DNA of 64,000 nucleotides, taken from the NCBI GenBank assembly GCA_963383645.1, contig OY726563.1:37827331-37891330 (forward strand), written 5' to 3'. The notes under the pieces are model-generated. The model saw nothing but the letters and a program-made list of their open reading frames with translations, was not told the DNA's origin and made no database searches. Of this stretch, positions 34,997 to 47,500 are shown in pieces; the stretch's first letter is position 1; every line of letters starts with the position of its first letter. This DNA comes from Muscardinus avellanarius. Its lineage: Eukaryota > Chordata > Mammalia > Rodentia > Gliridae. The translations under genes were made by a program, and so were the position numbers.

Positions 34997-37900
34997 GTAC
35001 TTACTGGGAATGGAACCCAGGGGCATTCTACCTCTGACCTACACCCCAGTCCTATTTTTTATTCTTTGTTTTTTAAACAGGATCTCAGAGGGCCTCAATA
35101 AATAGCTGAAGCTGGCCGCAAACCCAGATCCTCCTGTCTCAGCCTCCCAAGTACTGGGATTACAAGTGTGTACCATCACGTCCAGCTTCCCAGTCACATT
35201 TTCTATAAGTGAGACCCATTAAAAAAAAGCCAGGTGTGGCAGCTCATGCCTGTAATTGTAGCATTTGGGAGGCTGAGACACGAAGATCACAGGTTTGAGG
35301 CTAGTCTCAGCAACTTAGAGAGGCTCCCAGCAACTTAGTGAAACCCTGTTTCCAAACAAAAAATAAACATATCAAAGTCAATCACTAATCCAAACATGAG
35401 AGGAAGGGAGGAGAGAGGGAATGGGGAGGAAATTGGGTAAGGGCTAATTGGGTGATGTGTGCATGTATACCCCTACCATCTTGTACTCCATTAAGATGTA
35501 TGACTACAATGCACCAATAAAAAATAAAAATAAATAAAATAAATAGGGCTGGAATTATAGCTCAGAGTTAGATTGCCCTTGTGTTCAATCTCTAGTACCA
35601 AAAAAAAGAATAAGAGCCAAGATTATATGTCTTACTTCTTCAATTATATTGTTGATTTCAGGTGCTGCTTTATTTGCTCGTTTCTTAATCTGCCGTTTTG
35701 CTTTGTTTACATCTTTTTCAACTCTCTTCCAGTCGATCTGCACATAACCACTATGACTGGCAATCTGCAAAATGTAAGAAAAACAGCTATTATTCAGGAG
35801 GGTATGAACACTTAAATTTCAAGAAATTCATGAAAAATTGACCAATTTATTCATTCAGTAGATACCGAGTTCAGTCTAGGCCAAGCACTGAGAGAGACAT
35901 AACCCCCTTCTCAGAGAGTTTCAAGGCAGTTAAGGAGAACAAACATTAAACATAAATAACTAATCACAGAGATGTGATGAGCACTGTGTTAAGAAAACTA
36001 TAGTACAGGAGGAGAAAGACTCCAAAAACTATATCATAACTGTACAATTCTACTATGCCTTTTGAAACAGGGAATTAGCTAAAAGTGTACCCTATTGACA
36101 ATATTATATAGCTACTAAAATATCTTTTAATTAAGTAGATGTTTAATTACTAGGGATCAGAAGCCAATCAGTTATTAGGTCACTAAAGAAATCTAAATTA
36201 ACTTGATAAAGTCTCTTAACTCACGACTCTTACATTTAAAATATTTTCTGTTAAGTGCTGGGCGTGGTGGCGCACGCTTGTAATCCCCACGCTTGGGAGA
36301 CAGAGACAGGAGGATCACGCAGGTTCGAAGCCAGCTGTGCTGGCTTAAGAGACCCTGTTTCCAAAAATTAAAAAAAGTATAAAATAGGTCTGGGAGTGTA
36401 GCCTGGAGGTAGAAGGGCTTCCAGGAACCCTAGTACCACCAAAAAAATAAAATAAAATAAAATAAATACATAAATAATAAAAAATAAAAATATTTTCTGT
36501 TAACTGCTTTTGAAAATAAAATATGAAAGCCAAGTGTGGCGGCGCTCGCTTGTAATCCCAGCTCTTGGGAGGCCGAGACAGGAGGATTGCACAGGTTCGA
36601 GTGAGGCTCACAGCAACTTAGTGAGACCCTGTTTCCAAATAAAATATATAATAGGTCTGGGAGTATAGCCTGGAGGGAGCAAAGGGCCCTGGGTTCCACC
36701 CCCAGTACCACAAAAAAAGTAGAATATAAAAGAAACATACTCTAAAGTTTCATGCCAGAAATCATTTTAATAAAGCTATAAATAAATCCTTATAATAAAA
36801 CTAGTTAGGTTCCTATTAATTATAAGAAAAGTCTTCATATGATTATTGAAACACTGAAAAAACTGAACAGGAACAATAGTGTGAATATAAGCTGGTATAG
36901 TAAAAGTTAATGCGTCCAAATAATAAAATAGAAATATAATCACGTTAAGTAGTAAACATGCCATATATACCATTATAAATCACTTCTGTTGAGCATATGC
37001 TTTTTTCAACCTTTTATTTTATTTTGGTTTTGGTTCTAGGAATTAAATGTAGGGCTTTTTGAATGCTGGGAAAGCACTCTACCACCAAGTTACATCCCTA
37101 GCCCTCTTTGTAATCTTTTAATGCATTGCTTGGACTTTTAAACACATATAAAATATTTCAAATAATTAAAAATATCTGATTTACTATGAACAGGCTCACT
37201 GGAAATCTTAGGTTCTATTTTTGCTATTAATGACTCTGCAGAGGAATTAGTTTATCTGCATTTCTTCCTATATTTATTTACCTATTATCACTTCCAATTC
37301 CAGCCTCAGCAAAACAGAAAGGTGATCAAATCAAATGGCAAGTGAGACCCTGTTTCAAAATAATTAGGAGAAAAACGGGGCTTAAGAGCCCCGCTAACAA
37401 CCAATCTCCATTACCACAAAATCAGCGCTTTTCATAGCCAGAAAAACACCGTCACCAGAGAAACAAAAAAATCACCAGGCTCCAGAGAGAAAGCGGACTG
37501 AGAACAGAGCTCAGAGCCACAGAGGAGATACACCGGCCTCACACCTGAGGACGCGGCAGCAGCGCCATACTGCCGGCGGCAGCGGTGAATTCACCGGACG
37601 GCTACAGCAAGCCGAGGTGAGCCGCTGCGGAACAGCCAGGCGGAATTTTTCAGCACAGGGAGCATCTAAAGCTCCCAGTGGCTGAGCTCAGCACATGCTG
37701 CAGGGACTCAGAGTGGAAATCAAAACCAAGAAGAAATAAGCCAGCCTCACGGCCGAGGGTGTAGCAGCGGCGCCATATTGCCACCGGCGGCAGCAGCAGC
37801 GAATTCACCAAGTCCAGTACAGCTACATCTGCGAACTCAAGAACAGTGAGTCAAATTGCGGGCCACGAAGGAGAAATCCCAGTACTGTACTCCCTGGGAC

Positions 37901-40900
37901 TTGACCCAGTGGGGGAGGGGCGGTGGCAGAGATATCACACCATAAGAGAACGTGCAACCTGGCACCCCCCAGAGTTTAAAGCAGCCTCTATCGACTCCCT
38001 GGGTCGGAGACTCTGTGATACAACCCAGTAAAGGAGTAGTGGGGTCTGAGATACTACAGACCCGAGATCCAGAGCACCTTAAGTGAAGCCATAGTGACCC
38101 AAGGGAAGAACCCAGAGAAGGCACAAACTTCCGAAATCATGGGAAAGAGGAATAACACTGGAGCAATGAATGCCCACAACCCCACAACATCAGAACCCGA
38201 TAAAATAGAAAATCAGAGATTTCTAGAAGATCAAATCAGGAAAATAACTGTAGAAATAATAGAGGTGCTTCGAAAAGAACTCAGAGAGAGCCAAAAAGAG
38301 ATAAAGGATGCAATTAATGGAAGTAAAGGCCTCAATTCAAAGCACAAACAACCGATTAGAACACATGGAGAACAGAATCTCGCTCTTAGAAGATGATCAT
38401 TCCAAAAATGAACGCATAGTTTCTAATCTAGAAAAAAATATCCGACAGCAGGAATCTGACATTGAAGAAATATGGGCCCATTTTAAGAGAGCTAACCTAA
38501 GAATAATTGAAAGAGAGGAGGGAAAAGAAAGTGAAATCAAAGGGATCAACAATCTCTTCAAGGAAGTAATAGCAGAAAATTTTCCAAACATAGAGCAAGA
38601 GGTTGATACACAGATCCAGGAAACTTATAGAACTCCCTTTAGACAGGATCGGAGAAGAGGATCCCCACGCCACATAATTGTCAAAATGACCAATGTGGAA
38701 GCCAAGCAGAGAATCTTAAAGGCAACAAAAACAAAGGACCAAGTGACATTCAGAGGCAAGCCAATTAGAATCACTCCAGACTTCCCAAACCAAGTCATGA
38801 GAGCCAGAAGGGCTTGGAGTAACATATTCCAAACTCTGAAAGAAAACAACTTCCAGCCAAAAATTTCCTACCCAGCAAAACTTTCTATCAAATTAGATGG
38901 AGAAATAAGAAGCTTCCATGACAAACAGAAACTGAAGGAATTTGTGTCTTCAAAACCAGCGCTAGAGAAAATACTCAAAGAGATTAACTACAAAGAAGAA
39001 ATAGGTAACACACTCCAGAACCAGAGAAAAAAGAGTTTCCATCCAACAGACAACTAAGATTGGTTATCTGTGGAGATTCATTATTTATGTTAGTCTTTTA
39101 CCTATCTCTAAAGGGTATTGTTTGCCTTTATTGCTGCTAATTTTTAGGACTTCTGATTGGAATATTAATATACCTTCAGATATAGCATTTGGAAATATTT
39201 TATCCAATTCTATTAGTAACTTTTAACTCTGTTTACATTGTCTTTGGATATACAATATGTTTTTTTTTATTTTTTAGGGAGTTTGTATACTCTTCTGTTG
39301 CCTGTGCCATTGAAATCATATCCAAGAAATCAATGCCAATTTCAATGTTGTGAGGTTTTATGACCCAGATTTTCTTCTAAAAGTTTATAGTCTTAAGATT
39401 TATATTTAGGTCTTTTATCTATTTTGAGTTAATATTTGTATATGTGTTAGGTAAGGGTCCAATTTTATTCTTTTTCATGTAATTATTATTTTTCAACAAT
39501 ATTTAGTTAAAAGATTAGTATTTCCTCCACCAAATGTTCGTGGAAACCTTGTCAAAAATAACTTGACAATATAGGGAAGAATTTAGCTCTAGGCTTGTAT
39601 TTAACTCCAATGGTTTATATATCTGCCTTTAGAACAGTACTACACTGTTTCAATTATTGTAGCTTTATTTGTTTTGAAATCAGAAAATATATATCTTCTA
39701 GCTTGTGCTTTTTCAAGATCGTTTTGGGTATCTAGAATCCATATTCCATATTAGGATAGATTTTTTTCTGAAAAATACATATATAAATATATGATAGTTT
39801 CAGCTAAAAAAATAGAAAAAAAATTATTCTCTGGTAAGAAAGAAAGCAAAAAGAAATATTGAAATGTTATCTTTAAGTCATCAAAAGCTTGGTATCAGAC
39901 AAATGAAACTGTTATGTGAGATTAACATTTTTAATTTTGGATAAATTGCTATAATACTAGATGTCAACCACTAAGCCAAGCATGGGAAGGAGGGATAGGG
40001 AGAGAATGGGGTGGGGATCGGGTGGGGGCTGACTGGGTGATGTGTGCATGTATGTCTACCAAAGTATGTATCCTACTATGATGTATGAATACAGTGCACC
40101 AATAAAAAATTAAAAAAAGAAAAAATAAATAAATAAATAAACATAAAAGGCAAAAAAAACCCAACAAAATAAAGAATTAAAAAAATAGGGCTGGGGATGT
40201 CACTCAGAGATAGAATGTCCCTGGGTTCCATCCCTAGTACCGCAAAAACAAACAAACAAAAAAAAACCCAGGTTAAATCTAGCATTGCCAACATACCAAA
40301 AACAAAACAAAAACAAGCAAAACCCAAAAAAAACTTAGAAGTCTAGACTATGTAGAAAGAGGTTTAAAAGCAAAACAAGGGCTGAAGAGAATAACTGAGT
40401 GGTAAAACAATTGCCTAGCAGGCACAAGACCCAGGGTTTGATCCTCAGCCCTCTCCCTACCACACACAAATAAACATGTCATAAAAATAAGACAAAACAA
40501 ATCTGATCATTGATAATCAGAAAGATTAAATAAGACAATGCAAAACTGAAAGCACTCCCAAATGGCCAAAGTTGGAACAATCTGAGCAATAAAATGACTT
40601 AAGGTTATAATACAAAGCCTAATATCCAAACATCAATACTGACTTAAATAAATGATTGAATAAAAGTTAATAAATTGCACATAATCCGAGCTACTCAAGA
40701 GGCTGAGGCAGGAAGATGGTAAGATTGAGGCCAATCTTGGCAACGTAGATCCTTCCTTATAAAGTAAAAAGTGCTGGAGGGTAGCCCAGTGTTAGAGCAT
40801 CCCTAGGTTCAATCACCAGCACTGCAAAGAAAAGCAAAGGAAATATTCAGGATGATATTAAAGGGAGATCTCAGGATAAGAGCTGTATACCAGGCCTAGA

Positions 40901-41477
40901 AAATATGTAAGATAGAAGACTCTGGGACACGTTTGTTCAGAAAATTAAACTGAGAGACTATCTGATGCATATGACCACAAGAGATTTACACAACTACTTG
41001 TCTAAAGAAATAAACCCAGACTTTGTACTAGAAATAATAGCCAAAACCTTCCCAAACATAGCTAAAGACATAAATTCAGATTCAAGATGCTCAGTAAACT
41101 CCAGGTAGTGATATAACGCAATTATGAAATAATAATATTCATGATGTGGAAGATGGAGGTGGGGCATAAATGTATGAGATAGGGGGAGGTGTGGGGAGAA
41201 CAGAACAGTTTAGTGATTGATAGCTAAATTATCATATTCCATAGGAGGAAGCCAACAGTTAATAACTAAAACTTAAAGATCAAGAAATGTCCAATAAAAG
41301 CTAGGTATAGTGGTGCATGCCTATTATACCAGTACTTGAGGCTGAGACAGAAGGACCCAAGGTTCAACGCCAGTCTCAGCAACCTAGTGAGATCCTGTTT
41401 CAAAACAAAACAAAAGAAAACAAAAAAGGTGTAGGTGTAACTCGGAGATAGAATGCCCCTGGGTTCAATCCCCAGCA

Positions 41478-41528
<51 letters not shown>

Positions 41529-44500
41529 TTTTCAATTAATTGAAGGAAAGAGAGAATAGCTGGTAATCTGCACTAAGCCTTGTATAAATATTTGACATTT
41601 TGAATTATATACATGTATAACCTAAAAAAATCTTATATGCCATTGTTTATTTTTTCAAGTCAAGTGAAGCCGTGGGAGAGAGAAGGAACAAAGAAATCTA
41701 TGACTGGGTGTGGTCAATCTGTTGTAAATACCACTACACTCAGGCCAACCCCACTATTTTTTTCAATACTGGGGACTGAACCCAGGGAGTCTACCACTGA
41801 GCTTTACTTCCAGTCCTTTTTATTTTGAGACAGCATGTCACTATGTTACTGAGGCTGGATTTGATCCTGTGATTCTCCTGCTTCAGCCTTCCAAGTAGCT
41901 AGAATTATAGGCAGACACTTAAATTGTCTAAGATAGCAGTATGATAAATATCTATTGGAAAAGAATGTTGTAATTAGAAAAGCTTTAAGTTCTAAGAGAA
42001 CTAATATTTATCTTTGATTAGAAGTAAAAATTATAAAAACTTGGAAGTGGCGGGGTACAACCCTATGACCCCAGTACTTGGGAGGCTGAGACAGAAGGAT
42101 CATAGTTTCAAGATTAGCCTCAGCAACTTAGGGATATTCTCTAGCTAGACTGTTTCAAAACAAGAAATAAGCCGGGAGTGGTGGCACACGCTTGGGAGGT
42201 AGAGACAGGAGGATTGCACAGGTTTGAAGCTAGCCTCTCTGGCTTAAGAGACCCTGTTTCCAAATAAAATATTAAAAAAAAAGGTCTGGGAGTTTAGCCT
42301 GGAGGTAGAAGGGTTCCATTCCCAGTACCACAAAAAAAAATAATAAAAAACAAGAAATAAAAAACAAGAAATAAAAGGGCTAAGGGTGTAGCTCTGAGGT
42401 AGAACACCCCTGAGTTCAATCCCCAGTGCCATAAAAAAAAAATGAGAGTGGGCCTAAAAAGTATTAGGCAATTAGCCTAAAAGCCACTTATTCCTCTATT
42501 TCTTCTTTCAGGTTCCTTTAACTGAGTTTCAAGGCTAGTTATATTTATGAAAAAAGTAGTTTGGTGCAAACAGGATTTATGTACTTCTGCCTTAGAGACT
42601 TCCAAGATCTGTGGTCTCAGCATGGAAAAGTGCTAGGTGGCAATGTGGGTTGGAATGATGTATACTGACTTTCTTGGACTAAAGAATTTCATATGCCCTT
42701 GATTCTATATAAACCCCAATCAAAATGAGCTCAAGTAAACTCTCTTCTGTATAAACACTGACACATTCATCCAAAGGACTAAATTTAGATATTAACTGTC
42801 CTTTCACCACTTACCACAAAAAATAAGTAATTACTTCAAATACTATCAGCTAATAGAAAATATGTATCTTTAAAAAGGCTATTCAGTAAATAACTCAAAA
42901 TCAGTGCTGGACATACAATCCAGTCTCTTTGAACATAAAGCAACTACACTGGTTACCACAGGGTCAGTGGTTCAGGTATTAAGAGTCAGATTTTTGGTTG
43001 CTACGAACATCAATCATTTTTTAAATCTGGTATAACTGACAGTTCTCTGTATCTTTAAAATTGTTGCTAACATTCATTCTCAGAGATTTTCATATTGAAT
43101 TTGCTATATTTGATCTTCAGGGAATGATAGACATGAATGCCAGATAATATCCTGATAAACATCGTCTAATGGCAAAGCATTTTCAGACCTTATACTAAGA
43201 GGAAGATGAACAAAATTCAAATTTTAATACACCTGCCTCAGATATAGGATTATAGATGGTTTTTTTAAACCTAATTTTCCACTTTCTATATATTCTAATT
43301 CTTTAATTAACAAAGCATTTTCAGACCTTATACTAAGAGGAAGATGAACAAAATTCAAATTTTAATACACCTGCCTCAGATATAGGATTATAGATGGTTT
43401 TTTTAAACCTAATTTTCCACTTTCTATATATTCTAATTCTTTAATTAAAAAAAAGTTAGAAATAACAGTAGCTTCCTCTGGGGAAAAAAACTACATAACT
43501 AGGAAACGAGAAAAAGAGACCTTTTGAATTTTATGTGTGTTTTAAATATAGGTTTAAAATGGTCAGGATGAGTAGGTTATATTATTGGTAGAATGTTTAT
43601 TTGCTAGGAAGATGCTTCAAGAAAAATTTGGCTGAGTAATACAAAATTAATTTTATTTTCAAGTTTCAATAGTTATCTTTTTAATAGCTGGCATCAAACT
43701 AGATTAGAGAACTTAGAAGTAATTAATTTGTTGTCTTTCATGGTGCTGCCAGCTTTCAAAACTCACTTTTTCTATAAACTGATGTTTAAAAGAAAAATCA
43801 TATCTTCTATCAGAATGGACAGGGATCAAATGGCTAAATTTAACATTCTCAATTCCCCAGGCTACCTATGTAAGCACAGACAAGTACAGAAAACTCTGAC
43901 ATACCTGAAGAAGAAGAAAGCCACCACCCACTGCAGTTGCTGCAAGCTTGCCAACCTTCTGGAACAAAAATCCTGCACACCTTTAATGAAAGAAATAACA
44001 AAAGATGAGAGCAGTCAATGATGTACTAAACCCTCTCCTCTTTTACTTTTTATTGCTTTCCTAATAAAATCTTCATGTCTTCCCATTCCTTTTGATCATG
44101 TCCCTTGCCTGCTCAGAAACCCTCAATGTTTCCCTTCAGCCATATAGGCTAGTCAAAAAAGAACAATCTAAAATGTCGCCGGGCGTGGTGGCACACGCTT
44201 GTAATCCCCGCGCTTGGGAGGCAGAGACAGGAGGATCGCGCAGGTTCGAAGCCAGCCGCATGTGCTGGCTTAGGAGACCCTGTTTCCAAATAAAAATGTA
44301 AAAATGGGTCTGGGAGTGTAGCCCGGAGGTGGAAGGGCTTCCAGGAACCCCAGTACCACCACCAAAAAAAAAAAAACCACTAAATAAATAAAATGTCTAA
44401 GGTGTGGTGGTGCATATTACTTGGGAGGCTGAGATAGGAAAATTTTGAGTTCGAGGTCAGCCTCAGAAACTTAGAGAGACATTATTTCAAAATAATAAAA

Positions 44501-47500
44501 AATAAAATAGGGCTGGGGGTATAGCTTGGAGAAGAATACCCCTAGGTTCAATTCCAAGTACCACAAAATAAATAAATAAATAAAGCCAGAAACCAGCCAT
44601 GATGACACACACACCTATAATCTTTGTACTACAAGTAGATTGCAGGTTCAATGACAGTCTCTGCAACTGAGTAGAAAGACTCTGCCTCAAAATGAAAATT
44701 TAAAGAGCTTGGGGTGTAGCTCAGAGGTAGAATGTCCCTGGATTCAATCCTCAGAACCAGAAATATATAAATAAAATGTCTGAGATTTTCTATAAGTGAC
44801 AGGGCAATTTATAGGAAAAAAATGGCTAATGAAACTGAATGATGAGTATTCAGGGATTCATTATATTCCTATAGTTGGGTAAGCTGAATTGTCCCATACA
44901 AAAAGTGATTTGTTTTGTTTTGTTTTGTTTAATTTAGTCAATATTCCATACACCTAGCTGATACCCACTCTACCCAAACCTTCTACTCTATCCCAATTAT
45001 TTTCCAAACAGGCCATCACCTTTGCTTTTGAGCTATTAATCTTCCCCAATTCTAGGGGTATCTGACTAACACTGCCTATCTAAAGCTTTCTTGCCCTTTA
45101 AAGGTCCAGATGTAGTTTCTTTTATTTTTTGTTTTGTTTTTTGTTTTTTGCAGTATTGAGGATAGGGTATGGAACCCAGGGGAATTCTACCTCCAAGCTA
45201 CACCCTCAGCCCAATTTTTTTATTCTTCATTTTGAAACAGGGTCTCACTGAGTTGCAAAGGGCTCACTAAGTAGCTGAAGCTGTCTATGAACCGTGATCC
45301 TCCTGTCTTAGCCTCCCAAATGCTGGGATTACAAGTGTGTGTTACCACGCCTGGCGTATATTCACTTTTATGACTATACTTCATCCCACATTTCCTATAG
45401 CCTCCTTATCTATACCTATTTGTATGTGGGGGGACTCTGGAGATTGAACTCTGCTCTTCTTAAAATTTTAAAAAAGAGTCTCACTAGTTTGCTGAGAGTC
45501 TCATTAAGTTGCTGAGGGTGTCCTCAAATCTGTGATCCACTTTCCAATACTGGAATTATAGGCATGGATCACCACACCTAGCTCTATATTTTTATATTAA
45601 GTCTGTGCTGTAACAGTGTCAGCCTACATTTCTTCAGTGAGCTTATATTCCCCTCAGTATTCTACATCCACACTGTGCAAAACAATCCCAGATTTCTAAC
45701 TCTAGCCTTGACATTGATTTGGTATCCCCCCCAAAAAAATGGTCATCTTTACCAAAATTCAAAATATGATTTTAAAGCCGGGTTTGGTGGCGCACGCTTG
45801 TAATCCCAGCACTTGAGAGGGTGGGACAGGAGGATTGCGCAGGTTCAAAGGCAGCCTCAGCTACTTAGTGAGGCTTTCAGGAACTTGGTGAGACCCTGTT
45901 TCCAAATAAAGTATAAAATAGGTCTGGGAGTATAGCCCAGAGGTAGACAAGCCCCTGGGTTTCACCCCCAGTACCACTATATATGTATGATTTTATTTGG
46001 CAATAGCATCACTTTAGATATAATTATTAGATGAGGTCACATTAGAACAAGGTAGGCCCTTAATCCAATGAGTCATGCCATAGAGACACAGACACACGAA
46101 AGGAAGACAATCATGAGATGACAACAAAGGAAGAAACCAGTTATATATCTATAAGCCAAGGAATGCCAAGGACTGCTGGAGAACATCAGAAGGTAGAGAA
46201 ACTTGGAGATTTCTCCTTCTGAGGCTCCAAGAAAGAACCAGCCCTGCTGACACCTTGATTTCAGACTCTTCCTCCCTAGAACTGTAAGAGAATAAATTTC
46301 TATTGTTTTAACCTACAGAGTGTGTATTGCTTTGTTTTAACAGCCTTAGGAAACTATTACACCTTCCATAATGGAAAATCTACATTTCAAATTACTTGAT
46401 GGACTTCCCTACTACCCAGAATCACATATCTGAAATGTCTCAAAAAATCTCTATCTTTCCAGCCAAAACAACAGCTGCTAAGATCCCAATTTATAAGCAA
46501 TAGTGCCATTCTCCACGCCTGCCACCTCATATCGATCTCAGAGTCTACCTTCTTCTTCCTTGGTACAACTGATTATAAAGTTATATAATACTCTGTCTCC
46601 AAAACATTACTTGACTCTGTTTTCGCCTTTTCTTTCCTAAAGGCATCATTACCTTGGTAACGGTTCAGGCTTCTGTTACCTCACTGCCAGACCACTCTAA
46701 GGACACACTAGCTGGTCTTCACACCTTCCACGTCTCCTAGCAACTACCCATCCTGGTATTAGTTTTAGTTTCTTATGATCAAAACCCTATAGCCACCTAG
46801 AGCTCAATATAATTTCCTAAGATAGTCATATCTTAAATTGCTCTTAATTGTTAACTGGTTAGGCTAATGCCCTACTAAGCATTCCTCCTTAACATATGCT
46901 ACAATAACACATCAGTTTTATACACTAAGAAAATTTCAAAAAATTACTACACTGAATCTTAAGTCATTACAACAAATCATCTGTATGATACTGGCATCCT
47001 TTTACACAGCTCTTGGGCTGACAACTAGCTATAATCCAAATGTATGTATTACCATGAAGAACATATCTCTCATAGGAAAATTAGCAACAAAGATTCCAAA
47101 AAAGGAGAAGCAGCAAGTAGCCAGGTCTCCACAATATTACAAGTTGGATACTCCATAAGTATATTGCATATCCATTGCTTGATAGCATTAGTCACTAAGA
47201 TGAATGTACTAAATCCTGTCTCTAGGTTTTCCAAGCAACTTCTGACAATTATGGAGTTTCTTACCAAGTTTGGTCAATAAGAAGAAAATAGGCAATGATC
47301 TGAAAGTTACACTACTCAATTATTTTTAGTATGTTTTAATACTGAGCTTTTGGCCCTGACTCTCACTAACCAGTCACCCATAGCACTAAGATTATCAGCT
47401 TATTTAAGCAGAAGGCCATATCCTCAATTAGGGACACAAAGATACCATCAGCCTATGGCAAATCATCTAAATCACTAGAGCCCTGAAAATAAATCTCTAA

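Larger units (their letters stand above)
37364..40135 (+). mobile_element. Chimeric HAL1-like L1, copy B: 5'UTR + ORF1 + inverted ORF2 segment + 3'UTR
   Basis: Modules in order: a GC-rich 5'UTR with repeated units (37370-38138), ORF1 (38139-39057), about 0.9 kb resembling ORF2 3' sequence but antisense (39068-39958), a sense L1 3'UTR with a G-rich purine tract ending CACCAATAAAAAA (39959-40110), then poly(A). It splits a SINE whose left part ends at 37363 and right part resumes at 40165, with an 8-bp duplication CAAAATAA (37356-37363, 40165-40172). It lies in FUNDC1 intron 3, opposite to the gene. The same module order and junctions occur in the copy at 16.6-19.45 kb. Confidence 0.85.

Noticed and set aside
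38094..39057. Intact coding L1 ORF1
   Set aside because: A one-base shift near 38308-38325 splits it, so it is called a pseudogene although most of the domain sequence is preserved.
37364..40135. Chimera explained as a single local inversion or segmental duplication
   Set aside because: The two copies have unrelated flanks, each with its own short target duplication and poly(A), which favours two retrotranspositions. The identity comparison was by eye.
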